Positions 27,001 to 35,700 of a stretch of DNA of 64,000 nucleotides are shown piece by piece. The stretch spans positions 11,237,001 through 11,301,000 of the forward strand of contig CM067530.1 in assembly GCA_034509925.1 (NCBI GenBank), read 5' to 3'. The notes under the pieces were generated by a model, which had not been told where the DNA came from, made no database searches, and worked only from the letters and a program-made list of their open reading frames with translations. Numbering within the stretch: the stretch's first letter is position 1; each line of letters starts with the position of its first letter. The translations under genes were made by a program, and so were the position numbers. Origin of the DNA: Hirudinaria manillensis. Lineage: Eukaryota > Annelida > Clitellata > Hirudinida > Hirudinidae.

Positions 27001-30000
27001 CCTGACGACTACGTTTACGTTTTGAAGAAAGTCCATAAGAGACCGCGAAGCGCCATGGATCAAACTGACTACAGAAGACAACCTAGAGAAGTCTATAATC
27101 ACGAACAGCAAGTCAGAATCAAGAGTAAAATGGAACTCATACCCGAACAAAGGTATGTAGTTCCTATTCCAGAGTCGGGCATGTCTCGTACCGTCATCAA
27201 CAGTACTGAAGGACCCCACCGTGGTCAGGGTCGGGAAGGGTTTCGGGATTACCAAGTCATGCCCCGGACGGAACAATCGAAAGATTTGAAGGGTGTATTC
27301 TCTGATCAGAGTGCATCGCTAGAAAAAGAAGTGTTCAGAAATAATAGAATGGAGACTGTGTCTGGTTCGCCCAGGATAGGGGATTCTGCTCACGTGAGGT
27401 GTGAATATAAGCCTCCGAGGGCCCCGAGAGACACCACAAACCCCACCAGTCTTACCGATCTGAGGCAAAGCGACTGGAAAAGGATGCCCCATACCTCTCT
27501 GGAAAAGAAACAAAATCCTGGCTTAGTCTTCGGTAATCAACCTACCACAACCACTTTTGGACTGACAGGTTACTTGACTGGACCAAATACCCAGGAACAC
27601 TGGAATGCAGGGGCACAACAGAATCACCATCATTTCAACGAAGGACAATTGAATAACCAAAACTTCAGCAGCGTGAACAGGCATTTAGATCTGAGAAGGA
27701 GACCTATTTCAGATTGGGTGGAACATGGCACGGATTTCGAACAGGCCCTGTTGTACGGATGCTTTAGTGACTCGAGCGATGCCCAAAACGTAAGCAGCAT
27801 CGACACCTCTATTCCATCGTATTATGACGACGTCGACGCCTCAAACCTTCATGCATATCCAAGTGGAGGGCATGCCTGGTTCGGCGATACAGGTGCGATG
27901 ACACAGTGGAACGAATACCACATGGAACAACCGATTCAAAGACAGGAAGAAGACAACGATGCTGTGAGTCTCATTTTTGAGGCCATCGATCAGCAAAACA
28001 ACTACGTCTCACAGTCGGATTCGCTCAGACGGTCCTCTTTAAGCGAGGCCATTTATTCAAAGCCACAGAAGCATCAGAAGCATCACAAAACTCAGGACAG
28101 ATTCGATGATTTACTATTTCTTGACCTCCATGCAAACCCCAGACTGGACACTGTTGGCAAAGGGCTGGACCATCTGAAGATAACCAAGAAAGCAACACGA
28201 CCTTCAAGCTTTACACAACCTCTGAAGACCACTTCAGCTACAAATCAGTCCCGTGGAATTCGGCGCGATGATGTTCAAAGTTCTATTTCTAAATATTCCT
28301 GCAGTCTTCCAGGTTCGAGAGAGAATCTTCGACGTGATTCAAACAGTAGCGACAGCACTGAAAAAGACTACGGCCAGTTTAGTGTTGCCGAAATCAAAGC
28401 TAAGCTCTTTGGCCCAAACGAGGAAAATGCAAAATCCTTGCTGCAAAATAACCGACAGGCAGTAAATAAGCTCCATTCTAGAAATAAAGCAAGCATGGGC
28501 ATCTGTAGTCGGTCCACAGAGTCTAAACCTTCTCACGTGTTCAACAGTTCAGTCAGAAATACATTTATTCCAGAAAGAGCAGAATATTTTGGCAGTGCCT
28601 CAAATGCTGATTATTCTAACATCAATTACAGCTCTTCGAGTTCCGAAACTGAAGTCGATGACAACAAGAACCAAAATTATGTAGCGACTAGTTTCAGTCA
28701 GAAACTCAAACTACAAGAGGTTGCCAGCGAAAGTCTAGGAAGCCTAGCCAGAAAAGACTTGGACGACATGGCGAGTAGGAAGTACAAAATTTCCAGCAGG
28801 TGGAACACCAGATCGAATCCCGACTTGTCCCAAAAAGAGACGAGAAATGGCTCTAAGATTCAAACCAGTTATCCTCGTAAAAATTCTAGGACGACTTCAA
28901 AAGAGAAGCTGGAAAAGTCAGTGCAAAATATCAAAGAAAACGAATCCAGGAATCCAATCACAAGAGAATGTCGCGCTAACATTGACGGTAACCATAAATC
29001 TGTTAACTTTAATGCCGTCGGACCTTCCAAGACAAAATGTTCCTTAGCCAGGCGCCAAAGTTTATGCACAGGCGTTGCGAAACTTGTGAACATGTTCGAG
29101 AAATCGAGCAGTATGCCAAACTTGATGGAAGACAATTTATTTGTCAATTCATACTCAGAAACAGGTGACCTTATTGATCCCAGAGATGAAGTGGATGCGG
29201 TTGATGCAGGTCTCTCTTCTAAGCCGTCAAAGCCGATTCTCAAGCAGCCAGGCATCAAAAACAAGAAAAGCAAAAAAGCCAAAATTCGTCTTCTCAAGAG
29301 CTCAGATTCGGGTTACATAGAAAGCGAAACTGATAGCATTACCAGTTCAGGAAAAGAAATAAAAGAAAGGCGTCAGAGCGGACCAGAAAGCCAGGCGGAA
29401 GGAAACGATGGAACAATAGATCACGGAGAAAGGTACGACAGGGAAAAAAGATGGAAAGAACTAAAACAAATACGGGAAGATTGGCTAAAGTCGTCTCCAA
29501 GCCCGAGTCCAACTCCTTCGAACAGTTTCGTCTCTAAGAGAGTCCTTCCGTTAACTACCAAGACAGAAACAATAAAGAATCAAACATTGACTCAGACGTT
29601 TAGCATTAGCAGCATGCCTTATTACGAAAGGAATTGCAAGGTCACTTCCTTGGGACAATCAAACCATTCGGCATTCGCCAGAATAACAAAGCCCCCTCAA
29701 GCGACCCAAAAAAAGTCGGAAACCCCGTTCCATACTGACGAATACAGCGACAATCCTAGTGGTAAACATGCCAAAGGTATGGCCATCTTAACTGAAAAGG
29801 CTATACCTATTCCAATAATGAGTAAGGCTGAACCCATTTTGGCCAGCAAGTTCCCATCTGGATCTGCTCCAATTCCGCTTAGACAGGCAATCCAGGGCTC
29901 TAGAGATCCGAGGGATGTTCCAAGGTCAAACTTGTCCAGGTTTTGTCCCGAAAGATTTGAACTTAGTGACGATGGAAACTTGACGGATTGTACAGACGGA

Positions 30001-30339
30001 ACCATGGATGCCATTTTGGCCCATAACCAGCTATGCACCCTTTCTCCGACATCTACACTGGACTGTTCGGATTTTGAGTTCTACCAGACCGCTGCTTCTC
30101 TCCCTCCCATCCGGGGTAGTCCCAAAAAGGGGATCAAAATCCCTGTGGTCAGGGCTGAATCTATTGGCGACAAAGTTCCCCCTAAAGAGTCTTTAAATGT
30201 TTTTTATAGGAATACCGCTCCTGAAAGTGTTCCTAAAAGCGGTGTTCAAGTCGAGAAGAGGTCTATAAGAGAATTGGTTGACTCTTTCGAAGAGCTATTG
30301 AGCAATCCATTTTCAACCAAGCCGGCTGTCTTTACTTGA
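9049..30339 (+). CDS. Large acidic, disordered protein, family not recognised
   Basis: Model with exons 9049-10677, 25837-26424 and 26566-30339, all joined in phase 0, giving about 1,996 residues. Exon 1 starts with MENAETIIAAQDSTLDQYDE and ends NLPLNCK at AAG|GTGAGT. Exon 2 begins GSTESGQEFVPSG after ACCCAG and ends at TACAAG|GTGATG. Exon 3 begins EQNHFLPKQGFYLDRDEYKW after TTTACAG and runs to a stop at 30337-30339. The N-terminal exon is very Asp/Glu/Ser-rich (residues about 150-270). The last exon is Ser/Asn/Lys/Arg-rich, with a more ordered C-terminus (SIRELVDSFEELLSN). No signal peptide, membrane segment or enzyme motif is visible. The first intron is about 15 kb and hosts an LTR element and candidate alternative first exons. 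Exons 2 and 3 belong together with good support. The link to exon 1 rests on phase, strand and composition, and they could be two genes. Confidence 0.55.
10678..15514. other. Left part of the long intron
   Basis: AT-rich intron DNA with no supported exon. It contains a GC- and CpG-richer patch at about 11950-12250 that is open in several frames on both strands, a CT microsatellite at 14579-14603 and small GAT repeats. A frame at 12734 has a good ATG but no splice donor. Confidence 0.45.
14579..14603. repeat. CT dinucleotide microsatellite
   Basis: Uninterrupted CT run of about 12 units inside the long intron. It opens Ser-Leu frames that are not real genes. Confidence 0.9.
15515..15979 (+). 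CDS. Candidate alternative first exons of the large gene
   Basis: ATG at 15515 starts MDVRGGRRFTG and reaches a donor at 15548 (GGAG|GTAGGT, phase 1). A second exon, 15909-15979, follows TTTCAG and ends at CGCAG|GTATGA. It reads DKNRYVDGKNFDSQVKEAVK and then KLTQ. The two phases fit each other, and the second exon ends in phase 0. That matches the exon at 25837, so the pair could give the large protein a short alternative N-terminus of 35 residues. The intron between them is almost entirely the CACT array. No homology is recognised, so this is splice-signal evidence only. Confidence 0.4.
15570..15866. repeat. CACT tetranucleotide array, about 297 bp
   Basis: About 74 units of CACT with one interruption near 15589. 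Because the unit is 4 bp and contains no stop codon, it is open in all three plus-strand frames and would read as Leu-Thr-His-Ser repeats. It lies exactly between two candidate splice sites and is best read as intronic. Confidence 0.97.
15980..16703. other. Intron DNA left of the LTR element
   Basis: Begins with a degenerate GAT/GAC run (about 15984-16047) directly inside the 5' splice site at 15980. It continues with AAT repeats (16229-16250) and another GAT run near 16541-16567. No coding frame is supported. Confidence 0.5.
16704..16924 (+). repeat. 5' LTR
   Basis: 221-bp LTR, TGTTGG to ACAACA. AT-rich left part with repeated TTAATTAA. It carries AATAAAG (near 16876), which could serve as a polyadenylation signal. 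Identical in sequence to the 3' copy as far as I can read. Confidence 0.95.
16926..16943 (+). other. Primer-binding site, tRNA-Leu type
   Basis: TGGTGTCAGGAGTGGGAT, one base after the 5' LTR. It is complementary to the 3' end of leucine tRNAs that end ATCCCACTCCTGACACCA, as known from animal tRNA-Leu. This is established family knowledge applied by eye. Confidence 0.75.
17006..22027 (+). CDS. LTR element gag-pol polyprotein
   Basis: One continuous frame of about 1,670 residues from the ATG at 17006, with no frame change between gag and pol. Parts in order: a SAP-like helix-loop-helix at the N-terminus (LEDLRVPDLRRELRNRGL, then GLKAELQGRL); coiled-coil repeats with recurring LRSD units; a retrotransposon gag domain; a CCHC zinc knuckle (CFRCSKPGHLAREC, about 18331-18372); an aspartic protease (DTGAS, about 18568); reverse transcriptase (YLDD, about 19818); RNase H; an integrase with HHCC zinc module, catalytic core (HSDQGRNFE) and a C-terminal domain ending near WEGPYRI. 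No envelope gene and no chromodomain are visible. The frame stays open just upstream of the ATG into the primer-binding site, so an earlier start is possible. Confidence 0.93.
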   Translation: MGPKILEDLRVPDLRRELRNRGLDATGLKAELQGRLEEWLLENNHDQAEYEFGVQKEKQWETIQTAMKADNNALICGLDALRSDNNVLRSDVTCGLDALRSDNNVLRSDMTYGMDALRSDMKCDIDTLRSDMKSDIANFQVAMDVLREQVKTDVAKCQTSVDVLREEVKADLANLRSSKEMADLRKVKAELDALKEEQKREIEKFKKYNESKIETYRREKTTRPPLFDGQGPWAVFRHQFEIAAARNKWTEEEKATELIMVLRGRAAELLQTMLHCKAYSEIVEAMERRFGNGHMLEVHKNELKNRTQKQGESLQELEADVRRLAYLAHPGQSTDFIENIVTDAFVDGIRDAETKMALKIHGKKASHEALAFAISIEAARASIQKSLNVKKIEAQEDKDKDKDKDNDKDREMIKKIVRQVNDLSKPQRNLRFQMVDRRPRCFRCSKPGHLARECRTTFSKNQQYWRETSKSEKPEATNFKGQRSFQQTRNAPLIFHVTALGKGSSLEVKGKIGGKEYNLVIDTGASTSIVQPKLARNSKVTTNNYKLKTATGELVPVQGTTTITVDLGGKSFEQEFMIANITDECILGLDFMRRYGISIDMKGGTLQQGAMEIPLNYGGTEIKDTFVKVLQDETIPAQSESLIWGGLEGDHTKFGIGAIEDQSGIGQGLLIGRSLVKLNTGRVPLRVMNLSDQEQQIKAGTPIALCRNLERILTLDGSGNKHIKRDTMSKPLMDNLLKDLNKTLQKEDYRQAEKLLSEFQDIMAEQDSPLGRTNLVQHQINTAGAKPIRQNPRPLPLATRANAKEMIKEMQDQGVIEPSNSPWSSPVVLVKKKDGSLRFCVDYRKLNEMTLKDSYPLPRIDDTLDTLSGSKIFSTLDLKSGYWQVELHPDDKEKTAFSTGEGLWQFTVMPFGLCNAPATFERLMEHILRGLNWKICLVYLDDIIVVGKTFGEHLDNLREVFSRIREAGMKLSPKKCSLFKKEVKYLGHIVSSEGVSTDPDKVEVVKNWPVPKNIQELQSFLGLCTYYRRFIANFSNIAKSLHELTIKGKPFIWNDSCEKAFDNLKEAMITAPILAYPIPGLPFILDTDASNCGIGAVLSQQVENEEKVLAFYSRSLSKAERNYCVTRRELLAAVESMKHFQKYLLGQPFLLRTDHASLRWLLNFKNPEGQMARWIERLQGFQFNIEHRRGQIHNNADALSRRPCQLNCRHCNNAEKKQETEECRQIRITAPEPWTESGLRDLQLRDEALAPILQWMEAGVKPDWQQIAEHGEVTKSYWAQWDSLRISNGLLHRKWETEDGTNYHLQIVLPRSCVSEVLQEFHNGTSGGHLGVNKTIRKVRERFYWLHYKQDVEKWCRNCNNCATSKGPQRKTKGLMQPYNVGVPFERIALDIAGPFPASKKGNRYILVISDYFTKWTEAFALPNQEAENVADALVNNWISRFGVPLELHSDQGRNFESKIFQELCENLGIHKTRTTALHPQSDGMVERFNRTMEQYLSKMVSEQQDDWDRYLPLFLMAYRTAVHKTTGISPSKMTFGREIRLPADMMFGRAEEPKSACDYVSSLRNTLADTHQVARKNISVNSDQAKARYDRQANDISFKENELVWLYNPQRKKGKSPKLQKDWEGPYRIIKKINDVVYRIQKSARTRMKVVHSNRLAKYHGETEQPVRDEQI
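22039..22259 (+). repeat. 3' LTR
   Basis: 221-bp copy identical to the 5' LTR, preceded by a GGAGGGGG purine tract and followed by the TTAC target duplication. Confidence 0.95.
22260..23765. other. Intron DNA right of the LTR element
   Basis: Contains a CAT/CGT trinucleotide run (22322-22380), a CCAT repeat at about 22650-22672 and another near 23320-23345, and AAT repeats at about 23058-23090. No exon with supported splice sites was found. Confidence 0.5.
22322..22380. repeat. TCA/TCG trinucleotide microsatellite
   Basis: Compound TCA and TCG repeats directly beyond the retrotransposon insertion, of the same kind as GAT runs elsewhere in the window. Confidence 0.9.
23766..24209 (+). CDS. 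Candidate alternative exon with Asn-rich tracts
   Basis: Open frame from an ATG at 23766 to a donor at 24209 (AAGGAG|GTAGTT, phase 0), compatible with the exon at 25837. The first half is Asn-rich because of AAT repeats. The second half looks more like ordinary protein (MPTIGRPSGSMDICEDPTYL, NGFGRFGIDSIKHTL, LWFGSGDFIKE). A later ATG at 23971 is an equally good start. It may be an alternative N-terminus of the large protein. No homology is recognised, and the AAT repeats could keep this frame open by chance. Confidence 0.3.
24210..25836. other. Right part of the long intron
   Basis: AT-rich with several GAT/CAT runs (about 24299-24360, 24632-24689, 24800-24850, 25150-25185). No supported exon. 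Confidence 0.5.
24632..24689. repeat. GAT/GGT trinucleotide microsatellite
   Basis: Repeated GATGAT with GGT variants in the long intron. Confidence 0.85.
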
Positions 30340-31275
30340 AGTTTTCCTGCGCGTTCGTTTAAAAATTCGAGAAGATACGATTATGATGATATTATGTTAT
30401 TTCCTTTGCTTCCTTTGCTCCGAGTATCATTTTAAGCTCTTTCATTGCTGGCATATCACTTATTTTGTTGCGACTATTTTGAATAAAGTTGGACAATCTT
30501 TCTGCAGTATTTTATCTTTTAATCGTTAACATATGTATTTTCTTATAAAGATTATGACTATTTGTGTTATTGGTCTTAGCGTTTGGATTTTTTGCATTCA
30601 AAACTTTGATGTATCTTTCTGCCAATGGCTCTTATTTTTTATTTCTAAAAAAATATTTATTGAAGTTATTAGTATCTATCCAAAGTTGTAACGGTAAAAA
30701 GCCTTCTAAGGAAAAGCATAAAAATGTCGTAAAATGCGTTGTGGGGTAGGCTCATGATCCAATTTAGGAGGACGGGTGTGGACATGGAAATGTCACTCTT
30801 GGTCAGCATCTGGGCTCAGTTTGCCCATATCAGGTTTGAGTGTATTTTCTCAGAGATTAAAAATTCTGGAGTCTTTCTGTAGCAGTTAGATGAGATGGGA
30901 GGAATAGTCTGTAAGACTGTGAAATCCAATATCTGGATAAATATTTTTGTATGAAGAGTCAATTTTAACCAAGTTGGCTAACATTTCGTAATTACTCGAA
31001 ACCTTTTTTTTTTTTGCATAGTCAATATTTTTAAAGTGGTTATCTTTAACAACATTAAATTAATTGGCAAAAATATATTCATTAAATTAATAAAATATAT
31101 CTATTCCATTTAGAAACATATTTAAGAGAATTAAAATTTTTGATTACTCACTTAATTAACTGCAACCGGCTTGAAATTTCCGGCGTGGGGGTTTTTGCTT
31201 GCGTAGAAGCGAGTGCCCACGCTGTATTGGTTTAGTGCCGCGTTCGGAAATAGAAGTACTGGTTTTAACTCTCAA
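30340..31275. other. 3' flank of the large gene and QARS promoter region
   Basis: AT-rich DNA without a supported gene. It includes the 3' UTR of the large gene (AATAAAG at about 30482) and, at its right end, the QARS leader. A more GC-rich patch at 31170-31240 is a likely transcription start region. Confidence 0.45.
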
Positions 31276-32716
31276 ATGAGTGGAAGCATGGAAGTGATCA
31301 ATCTCTTTCTTGAGATTGGTATGACTGAAAGTAAGGCCAATGAAACCGCAAAGAATGGGCCCCTCAGCGAGAAGTTGACTTCTGTCATAGAAGAAGTAAA
31401 TATCTATAAAAAAATTATTTCTAATGAATAAATTTTGTTTTTTTTTTCTGATCTAAAGAAATCTTGTGCTTTAACTAGATTCATTTTTGCATATTTCATC
31501 ATAAGTGTGCAATGTTTAGGCCAAAGCCATCGATGAGAAGTGCTTGAACAAAAATGTGGGGAATCTTCTATATATTCTTGCCACAAAATTGAAGACCCAG
31601 GTTGCCCACCATCGATCGCTTCTTGTGAAATACATAGCCAGCAAAAAGATAGCCTCAGAATTGCAACTGACTGGTGAGCATCACACTTGAGGTTGTGAAT
31701 GGTTTTTAGATTTGGTGAAAACATAGGAAAATACATATGAAGTCATATTTTGCATTGCAAGTTAGATTCCTAAATTCCACTAGTAACCTTAAACAGCTGC
31801 ATTGGACTATCTGCTACACCATCCTGATACAAATGTGGATGTCATCAAATTTGAGGAAGCAACTGGTGTTGGAATTGTTGTCACCCACGAGCAAATTGAA
31901 GACACTGTAAGTTAATAATGAATGTCTGCAGCTGAATAAGACTTAAGCTGGATGATTTTGGAAATTTGCATTGTTATTAGAATGCTTTATGATTGGATGG
32001 TTTTATGGGTTGTTATGTCACATCCTTTGTATCTTTGAAGTAAGAGAAAGATGTGTTGTAACTTTGGATTTTGATTCGTTGATGGTTAAATCTTTATTCA
32101 TTGCCAGGTTGCCAGTGTGGTAAGCAAGCATAAAGATGCCATTTTGAAGCAGAGGTACGGCTTCAATGTCGGACTTCTGATGGGTAATAATAAATTGCAT
32201 TGTTCTACTTAATTTGAAGTTTTGACGATTCATTGTTTTAATTGGTTAAATGGGCCTAATTTGTGTTCAAAAATATATCAGAATATTAATTATTCATTAT
32301 TGAGATTAATCCAACGACTGATTTTAGCCGAAGTCAGGAAGGCTCTCAAATGGGCAGACGGGGGTTCCATAAAGACTGCCATTGGAATTGAGGTCAGTCG
32401 TGACGATTCCATTTTTAGTGACCAGTTGTTGATGAGGAAGATTTGTTGGAATGATCTTTAAAAAGACAAATCATAATTTGTGGAATAATGCTTCTATTTA
32501 GTATTCTTAAGTGCTGTTTGAATTATAATTATTGCTGCGTTATGTTGTTATCATCTGTCTGACAAAATGTGAATTTAATCGTATGTTTTCAGATGCTGGA
32601 TATTCTGGGTCCGAAGACTGAGGAGGATTTGAAGCCAAAGACTTCGACTCCGGCCGAGGTTGGCTTGAAGACATAATTCTGCGTAATGTTTCGTCTCGTT
32701 GCATGCTATTGTTGCA

Positions 32717-32751
<35 letters not shown>

Positions 32752-35700
32752 GTATGATGATGATTATTATTATTATTGTTATAGTATTGCTATTATTATG
32801 GCAAAGAGTTCTTGCAAATGAGTACATTAGCATGCAAATGATGGTTGATTTATTTGTTGGATTCCAGAAAGTTGAATCATCGAAGAAGCAATCCTCTAGT
32901 CAACAAGCTGCTAAGAAGGCTGTCAACAGCCCAGCCAGCCAGACTCCTCCTACCTTAGATGCGGTGTCCTTCACTACCGAGGGATGTGGGTGATTATGAT
33001 GATGATCTATCGATTTAGTTGGAGAATTATCGATTTTATATTTTTTAAATATCTTCATGCAGACATAGACAGAAATGGCAAGCTGACTCCATTTATAGAG
33101 CTTGCCGGACATGCTCTTCACTTTCACAAGCCAGGTTTGATTTTGTGATTTGTAATTTATTCTTGCCATGCTCATTTATGGCGATAAAATTTAAATCGGT
33201 TCCAGCGAATACCTTAATAATGTTAATCAATTGTCTCCAACAGGTGAGAACTACAAGACTGAAGGTTATGTCATCACTCCCAGGACGATGGATCTTCTAA
33301 AGAAACATCTTGAACTGACCAAAGGACAGGTAGGTTGGACAGCATAAACATCTCCACAAGATTAGCATAATTTATTCTGATCCTTGCTTCTAATTTAAGG
33401 TGATAACACGATTCCCTCCGGAGCCCAACGGCATCCTGCACATCGGGCATGCAAAAGCAATAAACTTCAACTTTGGTTACGCCAGGGTGAGTATTGAGTT
33501 CTGCGCAAAGACTTTGATTTGCTTTGGTTTGAACCAATGAGATCGATTGGTGAATGTAGGTCGTGCTAATGAGTACATTTCGAGTCCACAATAACTTGCT
33601 ATGCTGTCCCAAAATACATATGTGGTCAGCAAAAACAGATTGTGGTATATTGACTCCTGGAACTTAATTAGCTGTGTAGTCTCTTGTTATAGATGCATAG
33701 CCAGTCAGTTTCATACAATCATATTTGTTGGTAAATTATACAAATCATAAAATACTTAGTCAAATTATATTTGCATAACAGGTTGTTTGTGTTTAGTCAT
33801 TGGTACCACAATAACTTGCTATGCTGTCTCAAATTGTGCATGTGGTCAGCAAAAACATTTTGTGGAAGACAAAATCATGAAACATAATTAGCTGCTCATC
33901 AACTTTATTGATCTGCTGCCAGTCAGTTTCACACATTCCCCTAGTTAAGTGTATTTTCAACTAAGAATTTCATCACGAGCCACGATCACTTGCTATGCTG
34001 TCTGTTAATCCTAATTGAGGTCAGCAAAAACAGATCGTGGTAGATTAAGTCATGGAACTTAATTAGCTGTGCATCCACTTCCCGCTACGAGGGATGCCCG
34101 TAGGATGTGCAGTCAGTCAGTTTCGTACAATCGGTATTTCGTATGATAAATAGAAACATAAGTGACCAGAGTGTCTCCCTACTCTGCAATGTATAACTTT
34201 ACTGAATGTTTTCATTTCTCAGGCCCACAATGGCGTCTGCTACCTCCGTTATGACGACACGAATCCAGAGAAGGAGGAGGAAAAGTTCTTTGTCGGCATC
34301 AAGGACATGGTCGAGTGGCTCGGATACGCACCCTTCAAGATCACGCACAGCTCCGACTACTTCCAGGAGTTGTACGACTTTGCCGTCGAGTTGATAGAAA
34401 GGGATCTCGCCTACGTCTGCCACCAAACGTCGGAGGAGATCAAGGGCTACAACCCTCCGCCCTCTCCGTGGAGGAACAGGGCAAAGGAGGAAAGCCTGAG
34501 GCTTTTTGAGGTATGATGTTGTTTATTATTATTATTATTAGCTAGTTCAACTAATTATTATTATTATCATCATTTATTGTGGTTCTTATTTATTCTATGA
34601 AATACTACTTCAATTGTCCACATTAACTTGCTATGCTGTCTTCAAATCCTTGTGTGATCAGCAGAAAGGAATCGTGGGAGATTGAACCGTGGAACATAAT
34701 TAGCTGCTCGATTTCTTAACGTAAACTTGTGGCCAGTCAGTTTCACACAGTTTAAGTTTATTTGTTTGTCTGTTTAGAAAATTTCATAATTAAGTTCTTT
34801 GCAAGTTTATTGCTTGTCATCGTTCAACCACAACATCTTGCTCTGATGCTTTCCAGTTAATGTGTGAGCACCAAAAACATTTTGTGGCAGAATGAATCGT
34901 GGAACATAATTAGCCACATGAATTTCCCGTGTAAACTTGTGGCCAGTCAGTTTTGCACATTTAAAGTTTATTTATAGGATATATTATAATCAAGTTGTTT
35001 ATAAATATGGATATATATATCCACAAGCTATTCTGTTCCAATGCTTACTAATCAATATGTGAGTCTCAAGAAACAGCTTGTGGAAAATAGAGTCGTGGAA
35101 CTTAATTAGCTTCACATTGTCATCACAATGAATGTGTTGCCAGTCAGTTTCATATAATTTTAGGGTTTTAATCCAAAATACTAATTATTACCCATAATAT
35201 GATATTATAATGCCTTAACATCCTGTTTGTGGCATCTGAAACATATTGTGGCATATTGAGACGTGGAACATAATTAGCTATGCAATCTCCTCACGTAGAT
35301 GTATGGCCAGTCGGTTTCATACAATATTATTACTATTATTTATCATTATTATTATTATTGATGTTCATATTATTCTCAGCATGGAATTATGGTTGTTGTT
35401 TATTTAAGATTAGCAAATCTTAACATCCACAATAACTTGCTATGCTGCCTTCAAAATAACATGTAAGCAGCAAAAACAGATTGTGGTAGATTGAATTGTG
35501 GGACTTAATTAGCTGCACATTCAACCCACCCTTTTGGGAGAGGGATGCATGTAGAATGTGCAGTCAGTCAGTCTCAAACAATTCTTTACAAGATGAGTTA
35601 TTAAATGATTATAGTACAATTATAATTAATATAATTATTATCATGTCAGGTTAAAAAAATTCTGAAGTATAAAGTTTACTTGATTGGTATTCCCAATATT

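Noticed and set aside
32641-32675. End of QARS at the stop just after exon 6
   Set aside because: Reading through the donor gives an early stop, but the catalytic exons follow in phase with strong homology, so this is intron.
33586-35583. CRISPR array or SINE cluster as explanation for the repeats in the QARS introns
   Set aside because: Spacing is irregular, there are no short exact repeats, no poly-A tails and no target duplications. Paired stem changes and ACA ends fit structured RNA better.
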